A DNA stretch of 64,000 nucleotides, taken from NCBI RefSeq assembly GCF_001721685.1, contig NZ_CP012502.1, positions 3,410,001 to 3,474,000 on the forward strand, written 5' to 3'. The translations under genes and the position numbers were made by a program. This stretch comes from Salisediminibacterium beveridgei (lineage in GTDB: Bacteria > Bacillota > Bacilli > Bacillales > Salisediminibacteriaceae). The notes under the pieces were generated by a model that saw only the letters and a list, made by a program, of their open reading frames with translations, was not told the origin of the DNA and did no database searches. Positions within the stretch are counted from its first letter, which is position 1. Every line of letters starts with the position of its first letter. This document shows positions 63,984 through 64,000 of this stretch, piece after piece.

Positions 63984-64000
63984 ATGATCCTGTCCTCTTT

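Overview
This window is a Gram-positive (Bacillota, Bacillus-like) chromosome segment of roughly 50% G+C. The gene order ispD-ispF-gltX-cysE-cysS-mrnC-rlmB-yacP-sigH, then rpmG-secE-nusG, rplKAJL, rpoBC, str, S10, spc and alpha, then ecfA1A2T-truA-rplM-rpsI, is that of Bacillus subtilis and its relatives. Betaine genes, acidic exported protein regions and the L10, L13 and cysteine T-box leaders suggest a salt-adapted Bacillaceae-type bacterium. The species cannot be named from this sequence alone.

Positions 1-6015 are on the + strand. They hold the 3' end of a glycine-betaine ABC-transporter binding protein, then a PAS-type sigma-54 activator, then an operon of two iron-type alcohol dehydrogenases and an acylating-type aldehyde dehydrogenase. 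That operon has a clear -24/-12 promoter and upstream palindromes. From 6083 to the end every gene is on the - strand. Positions 6083-16657 hold accessory metabolism: choline dehydrogenase, a BASS transporter, a photolyase, a VanY-type lipoprotein carboxypeptidase, a frameshifted murE-like gene, asparagine synthetase and an Old Yellow Enzyme.

Positions 16876-53948 are the large transcription-translation block. It is complete in Bacillus order with one exception: secY is absent from its place between rplO and adk. A 222-base stretch there resembles a collapsed secY, with matches to the N-terminus and weaker matches to the C-terminus, followed by a terminator-like hairpin and a palindrome. Two non-canonical modules are inserted in the block: a two-TM protein between tuf and rpsJ, and an ECF sigma/anti-sigma pair between sigH and rpmG.

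Positions 54071-63983 hold that sigma pair, sigH, RNA processing genes (yacP, rlmB, mrnC), the aminoacyl-tRNA/cysteine genes controlled by a T-box, and two genes of the MEP isoprenoid pathway.

The most notable items are the secY relic, a beta-clamp-binding motif at the very end of the photolyase, a hairpin between the Shine-Dalgarno sequence and the start codon of nusG, the broken murE next to vanY, and the sigma-54 alcohol/aldehyde module. No rRNA, tRNA, CRISPR array, insertion sequence or prophage gene was seen.
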